A program made the translations under genes and the position numbers. Shown one piece after another: positions 28,897 to 36,922 of a stretch of DNA of 64,000 nt (position 1 is its first letter; every line of letters begins with the position of its first letter). Source of the stretch: Streptomonospora sp. PA3 (GTDB lineage: Bacteria; Actinomycetota; Actinomycetes; Streptosporangiales; Streptosporangiaceae); the NCBI RefSeq assembly GCF_009728995.1, contig NZ_VTZW01000006.1:62001-126000 (forward strand), read 5' to 3'. Below the pieces are notes generated by a model. It was not told where the DNA came from. It did not search any database and saw only the letters and a list, made by a program, of their open reading frames with translations.

Positions 28897-30720
28897 TTAG
28901 AAGGCCGACTCGGGAACCTCCATCAGCTCCAGGGTCGTGTCGTCCACGATCTTGCGCTCGGCGGCCAGGCGGGGCAGGACCTGGTCGGCGAAGAAGCGCG
29001 CTGCGGCGATCTTGCCGGTGTAGAAGTCGCGGTCGGCGTCGCCGGCTCCGTCCAGCGACGCCAGGGCCACCTCGGCCTGGCGCAGCAGCAGCCAGCCCAG
29101 CACCAGGTCGCCGGCGCTCATCAGCAGGCGGGTGGTGTTCAGGCCGACCTTGTAGAGCTCCTCGGTCTGCTCGCTGGAGCGCATGAGGTCGCCGACCATG
29201 GTCTCGACCATCTTCTCGACGTGCTCGGCCCCTTCGGCCAGCGCGGCGCGCTCCTCCTTGAGGCGGCCGTTGCCGGCCTCGCCCGCGGCGAACTCCTTGA
29301 TCTCGCTCATGAGCCGGCCGAAGGCCTCGCCGTTGTTCTTGACGATCTTGCGGAAGAAGAAGTCCTGCGCCTGGATGGCGGTGGTGCCCTCGTAGAGGGT
29401 GTCGATCTTGGAGTCGCGGATGTACTGCTCGATCGGGTAGTCCTGCAGGTAGCCGGAGCCGCCGAGGGTCTGCAGCGATTCGGCCAGCAGCGCATACGAC
29501 CGCTCGGAGCCCACGCCCTTGACGATGGGCAGCAGCAGGTCGTTGAGCGCGTCGGTGGCGCTGTAGTCGGCACCCTCGTGCTGGGCGATCTGCACCGCGT
29601 CCTGCTGGGTGGCGGTGTAGATGACCAGCGCGCGCAGGGCCTCGGCGTAAGCCTTCTGCGTCATCAGGCTGCGGCGCACGTCGGGGTGGCGGGTGATGGG
29701 CACGCGCGGCGCGGTCTTGTCGGCCATCTGGGTCAGGTCGGCGCCCTGCTTGCGCTCCTTGGCGTACTCCAGCGCGTTGAGGTAGCCGGTGGAGAGCGTG
29801 GCGATGGCCTTGGTGCCCACCATCATCCGGGCGTGCTCGATGACCAGGAACATCTGGCGGATGCCGTCGTGCTTGTCGCCGACGAGGTAGCCGATGGCCG
29901 GGTGCTTGGCGCCGAAGGTCAGCTCGCAGGTGGTGGAGGCCTTCAGACCCATCTTGTGCTCGACGTTGGTGACGTAGACGCCGTTGCGCTCGCCGGGCGA
30001 GCCGTCCTCGTTGATGAGGAACTTGGGCACCAGGAACAGCGAGAGGCCCTTCGTACCCGGCTTGGCGCCCTCGGGGCGCGCCAGGACCAGGTGGAAGATG
30101 TTCTCGGTCATGTCCTGCTCGGCGGAGGTGATGAAGCGCTTCACCCCCTCGATGTGCCAGGTGCCGTCGCCCTGGTCGACGGCCTTGGTGCGGCCCGCGC
30201 CCACATCGGAGCCCGCGTCGGGCTCGGTGAGCACCATGGTCGCGCCCCAGCCGCGCTCGATCGCCTGGTGGGCGATGCGCTTCTGGGTCTCGTTGCCCTC
30301 CTGGTAGAGCACCTTGGCGAAGCCCGGCCCGGCGGCGTACATGTGCACAGCGGGGTTGGCGCCCAGGATCAGCTCCGCGGCGGCCCAGGCCAGCGAGCGG
30401 GGCGCGTTGAGGCCGCCGAGCTCCTGGGGCAGGTCGAGGTTGTACCAGCCGGCGTCCATGTAGGCCCGGTAGGACTTCTTCAGGCTCTCGGGGAGGGTGA
30501 CGCTGCTGGTCGCCGGGTCGAAGACCGGCGGGTTGCGGTCGGAGTCCTCGAAGGACTCGGCGACGACGCCGGTAGCCAGCCGGTTGACCTCGTCGAGGAT
30601 GGTGCGGGCAGTGTCCTCGTCCAGTTCCTCGAACGGGCCGCTGCCCAGCACGTCCTGGCGCTTGAAGACCTCGAAGAGGTTGAACTCGAGGTCGCGCAGA
30701 TTGCTCTTGTAGTGCGTCAT
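28897..30720 (-). CDS. acyl-CoA dehydrogenase (FadE type, long form)
   Basis: 607 aa. Long-type acyl-CoA dehydrogenase: N-terminal helical domain ([13 protein letters not shown]), FAD/acyl-binding middle with [30 protein letters not shown] and [10 protein letters not shown], then the helical domain with [24 protein letters not shown] and [20 protein letters not shown] (FAD-binding LQDYPIEQ), and a C-terminal extension. It catalyses the first beta-oxidation step, passing electrons to ETF and probably EtfD (18.1 kb). Start ATG 30720 follows GGAG. The first six codons and the whole upstream region lie in the 117-bp attL repeat, so a mobile element is inserted directly upstream without damaging the gene. 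Confidence 0.93.
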   Translation of the reverse strand: MTHYKSNLRDLEFNLFEVFKRQDVLGSGPFEELDEDTARTILDEVNRLATGVVAESFEDSDRNPPVFDPATSSVTLPESLKKSYRAYMDAGWYNLDLPQELGGLNAPRSLAWAAAELILGANPAVHMYAAGPGFAKVLYQEGNETQKRIAHQAIERGWGATMVLTEPDAGSDVGAGRTKAVDQGDGTWHIEGVKRFITSAEQDMTENIFHLVLARPEGAKPGTKGLSLFLVPKFLINEDGSPGERNGVYVTNVEHKMGLKASTTCELTFGAKHPAIGYLVGDKHDGIRQMFLVIEHARMMVGTKAIATLSTGYLNALEYAKERKQGADLTQMADKTAPRVPITRHPDVRRSLMTQKAYAEALRALVIYTATQQDAVQIAQHEGADYSATDALNDLLLPIVKGVGSERSYALLAESLQTLGGSGYLQDYPIEQYIRDSKIDTLYEGTTAIQAQDFFFRKIVKNNGEAFGRLMSEIKEFAAGEAGNGRLKEERAALAEGAEHVEKMVETMVGDLMRSSEQTEELYKVGLNTTRLLMSAGDLVLGWLLLRQAEVALASLDGAGDADRDFYTGKIAAARFFADQVLPRLAAERKIVDDTTLELMEVPESAF

Positions 30721-30818
30721 TCGCGCGCTCCGCTCGTCCCGGCCGCTGTGTGTGCACACGCGATCTACTGACTGGTAACAAAACCCATGTTACTACCCGG
30801 TAGGAGGCGGCGGCCAGC
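30702..30818. repeat. attL: left 117-bp direct repeat
   Basis: Identical to 41652-41768. Contains fadE codons 1-6 (30703-30720), 98 bp upstream, and both operator-like motifs. The element supplies this copy, so fadE keeps its upstream control after integration. The crossover point cannot be placed because the copies are identical. Confidence 0.92.
30765..30803 (-). promoter_or_regulatory. paired operator-like motifs upstream of fadE
   Basis: CTACTGACTGGTAAC (30765-30779) and GTTACTACCCGGTAG (30789-30803), 24 bp apart, 45-83 bp before the fadE ATG. They share TACTNNCNNGTA with the site upstream of etfD. Likely a TetR-type regulator of fatty-acid oxidation (inference). The pair lies inside attL and is repeated in attR (41715-41753). 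Confidence 0.6.
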
Positions 30819-30925
30819 GGGGACGGTCACACGACGGTCCCCAAGGGTGCGGATCTTGGAGGGTGCTTCCTGACGCTGCGCAACCGCGACCGGTGACCCG
30901 GTGTAATCCGGAACGGAGACGGGTC

Positions 30926-31816
30926 GTGCCAACCTTGAAGTCCCTGGTCACAGAGTTCCTTGAAGATCGCGCCGCAGAGGGTCTGTCGAAGCACTCTGTC
31001 AGTAGCTACTCCCAAGCGCTGACCCACTTCACCGCGTACATGGGACCGGACACGGATCCCTCCGAGGTGACCCGCCGCGACATCAAAGGCTTTCTCGCGG
31101 ATCGTCGCGCGAAGGGTGAGGCTGTCACCACCCTTGCGAATCGTCACGCGTCCTTGTCGGTCTTCTGGTCATGGCTTATCGAGGAAGAAGAAGTCTCCGA
31201 CAACGTCGTGAAGAAGGTCACGCGTCCCCGTGAGAAGGTCAAGCCGGTCCCGCTGGTCTCCGCAGAGGACATGTCAGCGCTGCTGAAGATCGAAGCGCGA
31301 ACCCCGTTCCTCACGGTGCGCAACCGCTGCATTCTCCACCTTCTGTACGACACGGGTATCCGTGTCGGAGAGCTGTGCAACTTGAAGCTTGACGATATCG
31401 ACTTTGATACCCAAATGCTGACCGTCCGGGGCAAGACCGGAGAGCGGACGATCCCCTTCGGTAAGACGTGCTCGGTTGCCCTTCGACGCTATATCCGTCG
31501 CCGTCAGTACCATCCCGGTAGCGGTAGCGACCGGGTTTTCATCGGGTCGAAGGGTTCCACGCAGGAAGGGACCGTTCTTCACATGATCCGTGAGTACGGG
31601 AAGCGCGCGGGTATCGGGAAGATCTACCCGCACATGTTCCGTCACAGCTACGTGGATTCCATGCTGTCTGCCGGGGCAACGGTCTTGGATGTGCAGTACC
31701 TCTGCGGTCACGCGTCGCCGCAGCAGATCATGAACCGCTACGGGATAGCGGGTAAGCGTGACCGTGCGATCCTTGCCCATCGTCGACTGTCGCCGGGTGA
31801 CAGGTTGAACGGCTGA
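30926..31816 (+). CDS. int: tyrosine recombinase (integrase) of the element
   Basis: 296 aa from GTG with CGGAGAC upstream. An N-terminal SAM-like core-binding domain (1-100) is followed by the catalytic domain with all key residues: Arg146 (TGIRVGEL), Lys170 (VRGKTGERTIPFGK), His236 and Arg239 (PHMFRH), His262 (LCGHAS) and Tyr272 (MNRYG). XerC/D-like, without an extra arm-binding domain. It should catalyse site-specific integration and excision at the fadE upstream region. It lies 107 bp from attL, as usual for such elements. A frame extending upstream to 30863 has no ribosome site. Confidence 0.94.
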   Translation: MPTLKSLVTEFLEDRAAEGLSKHSVSSYSQALTHFTAYMGPDTDPSEVTRRDIKGFLADRRAKGEAVTTLANRHASLSVFWSWLIEEEEVSDNVVKKVTRPREKVKPVPLVSAEDMSALLKIEARTPFLTVRNRCILHLLYDTGIRVGELCNLKLDDIDFDTQMLTVRGKTGERTIPFGKTCSVALRRYIRRRQYHPGSGSDRVFIGSKGSTQEGTVLHMIREYGKRAGIGKIYPHMFRHSYVDSMLSAGATVLDVQYLCGHASPQQIMNRYGIAGKRDRAILAHRRLSPGDRLNG

Positions 31817-31825
31817 CATCGGACG

Positions 31826-31854
31826 GAAGCGGGGACGGTGACCGTCCCCGCTTC
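31826..31854 (+). terminator. terminator of the integrase gene
   Basis: A 29-base perfect palindrome (arms 31826-31839 and 31841-31854) followed by TCTTTGTCTT, 9 bp after the stop. Confidence 0.8.
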
Positions 31855-31947
31855 TCTTTGTCTTCCTCCGTCAACCAAAGTTGACGCAGTCGGCAACGGG
31901 ATTAAGGGATTTCCGGGATGAGCTACTAGCCCGACTCCCTAGAGCAA

Positions 31948-31970
31948 CACATGTGTTATTAACACACGTG
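31948..31970. promoter_or_regulatory. 23-bp palindrome, operator candidate
   Basis: Core TGTGTTATTAACACA (31952-31966) is perfect; the 23-bp form has one mismatch. A relative with the same TGTGT-N5-ACACA arms lies at 32255-32269. Likely sites for an element-encoded dimeric regulator. Confidence 0.55.
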
Positions 31971-32254
31971 TAGTGCAGCAGGGGTAAGGGGCGGCGGAGG
32001 TATCCCGGAAACCCCTTCCTCGACCCCTCGACGGTGTTACCGCCTATGGGTGGGGTTCCGGTAACCCGCTTTCAAGATCAAACCCGAAGACCCCCACCCC
32101 TCCGGTGATGGGATGAATCCGGTGATCCCGCTTTACACGAACCGGTCCCGTGCAAATCGACTCCCAAAAACCCTATGGTCTATGTGACCTGCGGTTTCGC
32201 AAAAGCTAGTCGATGATGTGGATCAGGTACCACCAAGCTGTACGGGGGAGCGTG

Positions 32255-32269
32255 TGTGTTAAATACACA
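32255..32269. promoter_or_regulatory. second TGTGT-N5-ACACA palindrome
   Basis: TGTGTTAAATACACA, matching the site at 31952-31966 except in the centre. Confidence 0.45.
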
Positions 32270-32400
32270 TGTATGTGTTGGTAGGGGCGAGTAGCGGCTG
32301 AGTGATCCACCTGATCGATTCTCCCGAGTCGCGGTGACGCTCCCTGACGGTCCCGACTCCGGTAGACCCTCAGCCGTCCCGGTCGACCGTCCGGGTCGCT

Positions 32401-32522
32401 CTCAGCCGCTTCCTGACGCTCTCCGGTGTACCGCGCGGGTCGACGTCTCCCGATGCCCTGACGGTCGAGGCTGAGCCGCTTCCTGACGGTCCCGGTCGAC
32501 GTCTCCCGATGCCCTGACGGTC
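32401..32522. repeat. 29-bp direct repeats and related blocks
   Basis: A 29-bp unit containing GTCGACGTCTCCCGATGCCC occurs at 32438-32466 and 32494-32522 (56-bp period). A related block, CAGCCGCTTCCTGACG-like, occurs at 32401 and 32471 (70-bp period). Iteron-like. Confidence 0.8.
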
Positions 32523-32578
32523 CCGGTCGACCGCCAAACCCGATGCCGGCATCCCGTGACCAGCGCTTTTGTTCACGA

Positions 32579-32790
32579 TCGAGATGATCGAGATACCCGC
32601 CGCCGCTGCCCGCCGCCATTAATGAATCAAGGTGCGCATGCGCAGGCGTGCGCGCGCGGCAGTGAAGGTCGGTTTTGCTCAGTTCGAGATGATCGAGATA
32701 CCCGCCGCCGCCTGCTGCCCGCCGCCTTTTATGTAATTCACTGCGCATGCGCAGGTACGCGCGCGCGACATCCGAGGTCACCCGCTGGGC
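32579..32790. repeat. two imperfect 105-bp direct repeats with GCATGC palindromes
   Basis: Each copy (from 32579 and 32684) has TCGAGATGATCGAGATACCC, a CCGCCGC-rich block, a short AT-rich block, the perfect palindrome TGCGCATGCGCA (32633-32644; 32742-32753) and a CGCGCGCG run. The alternation of AT-rich and palindromic blocks suggests an origin, transfer or packaging site. Confidence 0.8.
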
Positions 32791-33566
32791 GTGACCTGCG
32801 CAGGTAGAGCCGCTGGGGGTCACCTCCGCTGGGGGTCGCAGGTCGACGCGCGTCCCTGCTGCCCGCTGGGGCAGCGTGATTACGTCCGGACAGCGGCATA
32901 CAAAGCGCTGAGATCAACGCTCCCGGCCTAACTCAGAGCGTCGCGTGTAATCCCCTAGGTCCGATACCCGACCGCTTAGATTCGATCTGAGAGCTTCAGT
33001 GCAGGTCACGGGTAGCTGTAGCGGTTAACCCTGCTGCTGCCTACCGGAGCAGCGGGTGTATCGGTGCAGGTCAAGGCCGCAATCAGAATGCCATTCGGTT
33101 ATCGCAGCCGACACGTCAAACGCCTAATCTTGGAGAACAACAACGATCTTGGTTTTATTCCCACTTGCTCATGTGCCGTGCGTCACCCTCCGATGTGACT
33201 GTGTGTACCCGAGACGTCGACAGCGAGTAATCCTCAACTGTTCATAACAATGAACCTACTGCGGAATTGAGGTGGCAGCGGGCAGCCGTCGACTGCCAGC
33301 AGCCAGCGGCTACGTGCACAGCGTCACTGGTTGAACACACCAGGTAGCCACTCAGCGGAGGGGCGAAGGGGCGTAGACCCCGCGCGCTACAGCGCAGCAT
33401 TTTTGAAGCCTACCGGCGACTTTTCGCAGCTCACAACCCTACGGCTAACTCTCAGTGCTGCGCACGTACTTAGACCGCAGGGTCAGCCGTAGCGCTTCCC
33501 ACCTGGTGACCCGAGACGACTGCGAGACACCTTCAATACGCTGCGTAAACGCCTGACCACGAAGTG

Positions 33567-33575
33567 TGGTACAAT
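33567..33575 (+). promoter_or_regulatory. extended -10 promoter of the element's early operon
   Basis: TGGTACAAT (TG-N-TACAAT) lies 48 bp before the ATG at 33623. No good -35, as expected for an extended -10. Confidence 0.5.
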
Positions 33576-33622
33576 AGGACATAAGGGTTGATACCCACAT
33601 GAGACGGACAGGAGGTGACCCG

Positions 33623-33847
33623 ATGCCCGGACTTTCCATCCCAGGTGTTCAGGGATTCCAGAAGGCGCGACCAGACACCAGCGATGTCGACGACTTCCGC
33701 GATATGACTATTGCGGCGCTTCACCGCGACGGCGCGACAATCGAACAGCTTACGAAGGGTTTCGCGTGCTCCCGCGCGACGATCTACCGCCGCATTGCAA
33801 GGGGTAACGAGCTGCTAGATGTTGCTCCGGAGAATGATGGACCATGA
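33623..33847 (+). CDS. small HTH protein (excisionase or regulator candidate)
   Basis: 74 aa. ATG at 33623 with a strong GGAGGTGA. A resolvase-like helix-turn-helix spans about residues 38-62 (TIEQLTKGFACSRATIYRRIARG); the N terminus (GVQGFQKARPDTSDVDDF) is polar. First gene of a four-gene operon whose members overlap by 4-8 bases. In such elements a small HTH protein usually acts as excisionase or transcriptional switch; which applies is not shown by the sequence. Confidence 0.7.
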   Translation: MPGLSIPGVQGFQKARPDTSDVDDFRDMTIAALHRDGATIEQLTKGFACSRATIYRRIARGNELLDVAPENDGP

Positions 33848-34317
33848 GAAAGCTTACTCCGGAAGCATGTGCCGAAATCCTGAAGAACCTTCCCTCCGGA
33901 GTTGTCCCGCCGTCCGACAAGCTGTTGGCTAAAGGACACGCGGGAAAGCGCGTGGAGCGATTGCAGAGGTCTTTGCAGCGACTCGGGATTCAGCTTACGG
34001 AGTACGGCGTAGACGGGATCTTCGGGGATGAAACAGAAAGCGCGCTGAGGTCGTTTCAGCAGCGCTCCGGAATCCTTGTCGACGGTGTCTACGGTCCGAA
34101 TACCGAAAGCGCGATGCTGGAAGCTTTCACGAAGCTGGACGACAAGCACTGGAGAGAAGCCGCTGAGCGGACCGGATCCGTATACAGCGAGGGATTTCGA
34201 GGACGTGTGAAGGGACTCGCGAATCGGTACTCCGTAGGGAAGTACTTCGAGCGATACGAAAAAGAGAACGGGACGCGTCCCGTACCGCCAAACAGTACAG
34301 GAGGCAGTAATGCCTAA
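33844..34317 (+). CDS. peptidoglycan-binding-domain protein without signal peptide
   Basis: 157 aa, overlapping the previous stop (ATGA). Residues about 31-96 match a PG_binding_1 domain: VERLQRSLQRLGI, YGVDGIFGDETESALRSFQQRSG and VDGVYGPNTESAMLEAF. The N terminus has no signal peptide and the protein no membrane helix; the C-terminal 60 residues are charged. A wall-binding domain in a protein with no export signal is odd: it could be released by lysis, be part of a virion of a helper phage, or have been repurposed. No catalytic domain is present. Confidence 0.75.
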   Translation: MRKLTPEACAEILKNLPSGVVPPSDKLLAKGHAGKRVERLQRSLQRLGIQLTEYGVDGIFGDETESALRSFQQRSGILVDGVYGPNTESAMLEAFTKLDDKHWREAAERTGSVYSEGFRGRVKGLANRYSVGKYFERYEKENGTRPVPPNSTGGSNA

Positions 34318-34687
34318 GAAGGACTCGGGATTCTCCGAGGATGAGCTTCGGGAGCTGTATCGACTTTCCCGAAGCGGCGTACCGGTCGGGAAGCTGGTCA
34401 AGCGCTTCGGGCTATCCGAAGACCTTGACGGGGTCACCTTGATCCACCAAGCGCTTTTCGAAGCGGGGAAGCTGGTCGCGGAAGACAACCGGACTGAGCG
34501 TCTTCGCGTTGAGGCTCAGCGCGCATACGACGACACTCGACGCCTTCACGAGAAGGCAGAAGCGAGTAACGCCAGAAGCGAGCGTAACAAGCTTGCGAAC
34601 AGGGTTGGTAAGAAGCTTGCCGACCAAGAACCATTCACCGACGACGAACGCGAGTTCGTCTTGAACCACCTAAAGGAGACGACATGA
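34310..34687 (+). CDS. charged helical protein, 125 aa, unknown
   Basis: Overlaps the upstream gene by 8 bases; GGAGG before its ATG. N-terminal ELRELYRLSRSGVPVGKLVKRFGL looks like a helix-turn-helix. A long charged helix follows (LRVEAQRAYDDTRRLHEKAEA), then EPFTDDEREFVLNHL. Possibly DNA-binding. No family recognised. Confidence 0.6.
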   Translation: MPKKDSGFSEDELRELYRLSRSGVPVGKLVKRFGLSEDLDGVTLIHQALFEAGKLVAEDNRTERLRVEAQRAYDDTRRLHEKAEASNARSERNKLANRVGKKLADQEPFTDDEREFVLNHLKETT

Positions 34688-35052
34688 GCACACGTGACCA
34701 GATTGCCGCAGCACTACGCGGACGCAACCCCAACGAAGAAAAGCAGCAGCGTGAGCGATCCGCGAAGGCAGCGAAGGACGCTCAGGACAAAATCCGCTCC
34801 CGTGCGCGAGAGCTTGTCGAAGAGCGCGACCTAACCATGACCCGAGCGCTACAGATCGCTGAGAAGGAGAACAAGGACGCTGTTGCCCAGAAGCACGCTG
34901 AGGAGAAGAAGCGGCGCGACTACGAAGCGGTACGCGCCAACTCGGAGCGCTCTTCGCAGCTTTCCGATCGTCTACAGGACGCGATCAAGCGCAGCGCCGC
35001 TACCAAGACATACACCGACGCTGGTGGACACCAGCGACCGGTGAAGGACTGA
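34684..35052 (+). CDS. highly charged helical protein, 122 aa, unknown
   Basis: ATGA overlap with the previous gene. Almost entirely helical and rich in Lys, Arg, Glu and Ala (KAAKDAQDKIRSRARELVEE, QKHAEEKKRRDYEAV), ending DAGGHQRPVKD. A coiled coil or nucleic-acid-binding scaffold is plausible. Last gene before the structured non-coding segment. Confidence 0.6.
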   Translation: MSTRDQIAAALRGRNPNEEKQQRERSAKAAKDAQDKIRSRARELVEERDLTMTRALQIAEKENKDAVAQKHAEEKKRRDYEAVRANSERSSQLSDRLQDAIKRSAATKTYTDAGGHQRPVKD

Positions 35053-35059
35053 CAGACTT

Positions 35060-35599
35060 TCAGCGCGCTCCCGTGGAATCGGTCGAGCGCGATCCCTAAG
35101 GCGGGCTTCTCTCACCCGCGCGTCGGGGTGAAGGGTTGCCGTAGCGGGACGGCGACCCTTCGCCCGGACACCCCTCGGTTGAAGCTGGACAGCTCCCGAG
35201 AAACCCCAGGTCAACGGATGCCGGCGGAGGTCGGCTATGAATGCCAACTCGGCGGGAAGCGCCGTGGGACAATAGATGTACCGGGTCAGCAAGACCCGGA
35301 GACGAAAGCTCCGAGCAACGTGGAAGACCTCAGAGAGGATCGCCCCCACGTTCACCCGGAAGGGTGTGACTCGGAGACAGCGCGAGTAGGAACGCGCGAG
35401 AGATGAGACTGAGTAACCCGACCGACTGACGAGACGTTCATTGCAGCGTCACCGGTCCGCTTGGATGAGCGAGCGTCGGAGAGACGAGAGAACGGCTGAG
35501 CGTAGACGGTGGTTACCCCATAGTCCGCTCCGTAACGGGACGTGAGTCGGCACCCGAGTTCCCCCTGAAGGTCTGTGCGGTCACTCGTGTGACCGCTTC
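35060..35599 (+). ncRNA. candidate large structured RNA, about 540 nt
   Basis: No plausible gene, but dense perfect hairpins: 35064-35091 (7-bp arms), 35101-35119 (5 bp), 35131-35160 (12 bp with one G-T pair), 35250-35264 (5 bp), 35281-35299 (7 bp), 35317-35352 (7-bp arms enclosing 22 nt), 35353-35366 (5 bp closing a GGAA GNRA tetraloop), 35380-35397 (5 bp), and an intrinsic terminator at 35577-35596. AACTCGG (35246) can pair long-range with CCGAGTT (35554). Single-stranded parts are purine-rich (GAGA, GGAA), as in large ornate RNAs. I could not match it to group I or II introns. GOLLD-, ROOL- or HEARO-like classes need a covariance search. Confidence 0.6.
35577..35596 (+). terminator. intrinsic terminator at the end of the structured RNA
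   Basis: GCGGTCAC-TCGT-GTGACCGC, perfect 8-bp stem, followed by TTCCTTT. Confidence 0.8.
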
Positions 35600-35645
35600 C
35601 TTTCAACCTTTCTAACTGTAAAAAACCGATACACGGGAGGTACCT

Positions 35646-35891
35646 ATGTCTGAATCCAAGTCAGAACTGAAGCGTTGCACCGCGCGGCTTGCGGGTGCGG
35701 TACGTGCATACGGAAACAACCATCCAAGGACTGAGGAACTCCGCGCGGAGTTCCATGCGGTTCACTACGCGCTTGCTTGGGACAAGATGAGTGAACGTCT
35801 CGGATACATCGACTCCGAGACGATCCGGGAGACCATTGACGGTCTTCTTTCTGAGCTGGACACACGCGGAGAGTCCTATGGTCCGCTGTGA
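35646..35891 (+). CDS. small hypothetical protein, 81 aa
   Basis: ATG after GGGAGG. Helical: LKRCTARLAGAVRAYGNNH, then LRAEFHAVHYALAWDKMSERLG and SETIRETIDGLLSELD. First of three overlapping genes after the structured RNA. No family recognised. Confidence 0.6.
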   Translation: MSESKSELKRCTARLAGAVRAYGNNHPRTEELRAEFHAVHYALAWDKMSERLGYIDSETIRETIDGLLSELDTRGESYGPL

Positions 35892-36195
35892 CCCTAACTC
35901 GCAGACACAACCGTCTATACGCGAAACAGAGCAAGACCCCAACCCTTACCAACAGATACAGCCGATTGGAGTAACCGTGAATCACGAATACAGAGCAGTA
36001 GAGCTGACCCCTGAACAGGTCTATGAACCGTCCCGCTACGATCCTTCTTTTCAGGATTGGGATGGTGGACTGAACTACACCCACGTTCGCGTGACGGTCG
36101 ACGAATCGACCGGAGCGACCTACGAAGGGGTATGCCGTCCCGAAGACGTCGGGAGCGACCGACTACACAACCGCGCGGGGGGCGAGGATGAATGA
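35878..36195 (+). CDS. small hypothetical protein, 105 aa or shorter
   Basis: Overlaps the previous gene by 14 bases with GGAGAG upstream. The polar N terminus (DPNSQTQPSIRETEQDPNP) may be untranslated: a GTG at 35977, preceded by TGGAG, would start at NHEYRAVELTPEQVYEPS. The core is beta-rich (TGATYEGVCRPEDVG). No family recognised. Confidence 0.5.
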   Translation: MVRCDPNSQTQPSIRETEQDPNPYQQIQPIGVTVNHEYRAVELTPEQVYEPSRYDPSFQDWDGGLNYTHVRVTVDESTGATYEGVCRPEDVGSDRLHNRAGGEDE

Positions 36196-36547
36196 CCCGA
36201 TCGATTTCCGTTGCCCTACCTGTTCCGCTGAGAAGGGTTCTCCCTGTAGCGGTCCAATGTTCTGGGACCGCAAGGTGCACCGGGACCGTGAGAAGCGCGC
36301 GGAAGGGTGGGACGCTGCGGTTGCGACACTGCGGAACCGTGTAGCTAAGGCGAAAGTCCCCAGCAAGCCACGGAAGACCGTGACCCCGATCGGGGGAACC
36401 GACGATCAGCATTACGCACTCGCTTTCATGTGTCCTGCGAAGGGTTGTCGAGCTGCACCGGGAGAGGAATGCAGCTCTCCCAGAGTCGACATGCATAAGC
36501 AGCGGTTGGACCGGGGACACAAGGCGAAGCTTGTTGCGGAGCAGTGA
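36188..36547 (+). CDS. double zinc-finger protein, 119 aa
   Basis: Overlaps the previous stop by 8 bases. It has two similar zinc motifs: CPTCSAEKGSPC with His31 (Cys9, Cys12, Cys20), and CPAKGCRAAPGEEC with His103 (Cys82, Cys87, Cys95). The CPxC-x2-A-x2-G-x-P/E-C ... H pattern is common in small actinobacterial phage and plasmid proteins and in WhiB-region zinc fingers. A basic helix links the two (VAKAKVPSKPRK). Probably binds nucleic acid. Confidence 0.7.
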   Translation: MNDPIDFRCPTCSAEKGSPCSGPMFWDRKVHRDREKRAEGWDAAVATLRNRVAKAKVPSKPRKTVTPIGGTDDQHYALAFMCPAKGCRAAPGEECSSPRVDMHKQRLDRGHKAKLVAEQ

Positions 36548-36616
36548 AAACTTCCCGATCACACGTCGAGGACAATACAAGCGTATTGCCGAGAGTGATT
36601 TATGGGAGAATAGGAG

Positions 36617-36648
36617 AGGGGCGATCTCCCGGCTGAGAGATCGCCCCT
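36617..36648 (+). terminator. hairpin ending the small-gene operon
   Basis: Perfect 12-bp stem (36617-36628 and 36637-36648) with an 8-base loop, no T tract. Confidence 0.65.
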
Positions 36649-36682
36649 AACGAAGAGCAACGTTTTCGATTGGAGAACAACT

Positions 36683-36688
36683 ATGTAA
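36683..36688 (+). promoter_or_regulatory. start-stop element (ATG-TAA) with ribosome site
   Basis: GGAG (36672-36675) then ATG directly followed by TAA, in the leader of the primase gene. Such start-stop pairs can hold ribosomes and modulate downstream translation. It may be chance. Confidence 0.3.
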
Positions 36689-36736
36689 GCACTCAGGACC
36701 ACCACAACCCGAAGTACTCAGGAAAGGAACCCGCTT

Positions 36737-36922
36737 ATGTACACGCCCACGCAAGAAAGTAACCTTACAAATGAGTATACCACGTACACAGTTCATCAGC
36801 GTCGAAGACGCTTACAGCAAGTACACCGAAGCCGGTTGGCAGATCGTCCCGGTCAACGGGAAGACCCTTGCGGTCAAGGGTGCAACCGGACGCGACGGAC
36901 ACACCGAATCCGTCCCGCCTAA
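36737..36922 (+). CDS. possible leader ORF overlapping the primase start
   Basis: 61 codons with a better ribosome site (AGGAAAGGA) than the primase gene, in another frame, overlapping the primase start by 152 bases. The protein (MYTPTQESNLTNEYTTYT, then an Arg-rich part) looks unnatural after about residue 20. It is more likely a translational-coupling leader than a real product. Confidence 0.3.
   Translation: MYTPTQESNLTNEYTTYTVHQRRRRLQQVHRSRLADRPGQREDPCGQGCNRTRRTHRIRPA

Larger units (their letters stand above)
31855..33566. other. long non-coding, repeat-rich cis region of the element
   Basis: About 1.7 kb with no credible gene. A 205-aa minus frame (32206-32823) is only the translation of tandem repeats. 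It holds palindromes at 31948-31970 and 32255-32269, 29-bp direct repeats (32438, 32494), 105-bp-period repeats (32579-32790) and four GCAGGTCA motifs (32185, 32792, 33001, 33066). Possible roles: packaging or transfer site, second origin, or partition site. Confidence 0.6.

Noticed and set aside
32206-32823. 205-aa minus-strand ORF in the element's non-coding region
   Set aside because: Its sequence just translates the tandem DNA repeats (GGGYLDHL and DRQGIGRRRP units); no ribosome site and no protein-like composition.
35128-35406. 92-aa ORF inside the structured RNA segment
   Set aside because: No ribosome site, poor codon bias, and the bases are better explained by perfect hairpins.
35060-35599. 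Group I or group II intron
   Set aside because: I could not find the group II domain V pattern or a group I P7 core, and the segment lies between genes rather than inside one. A covariance search would settle it.
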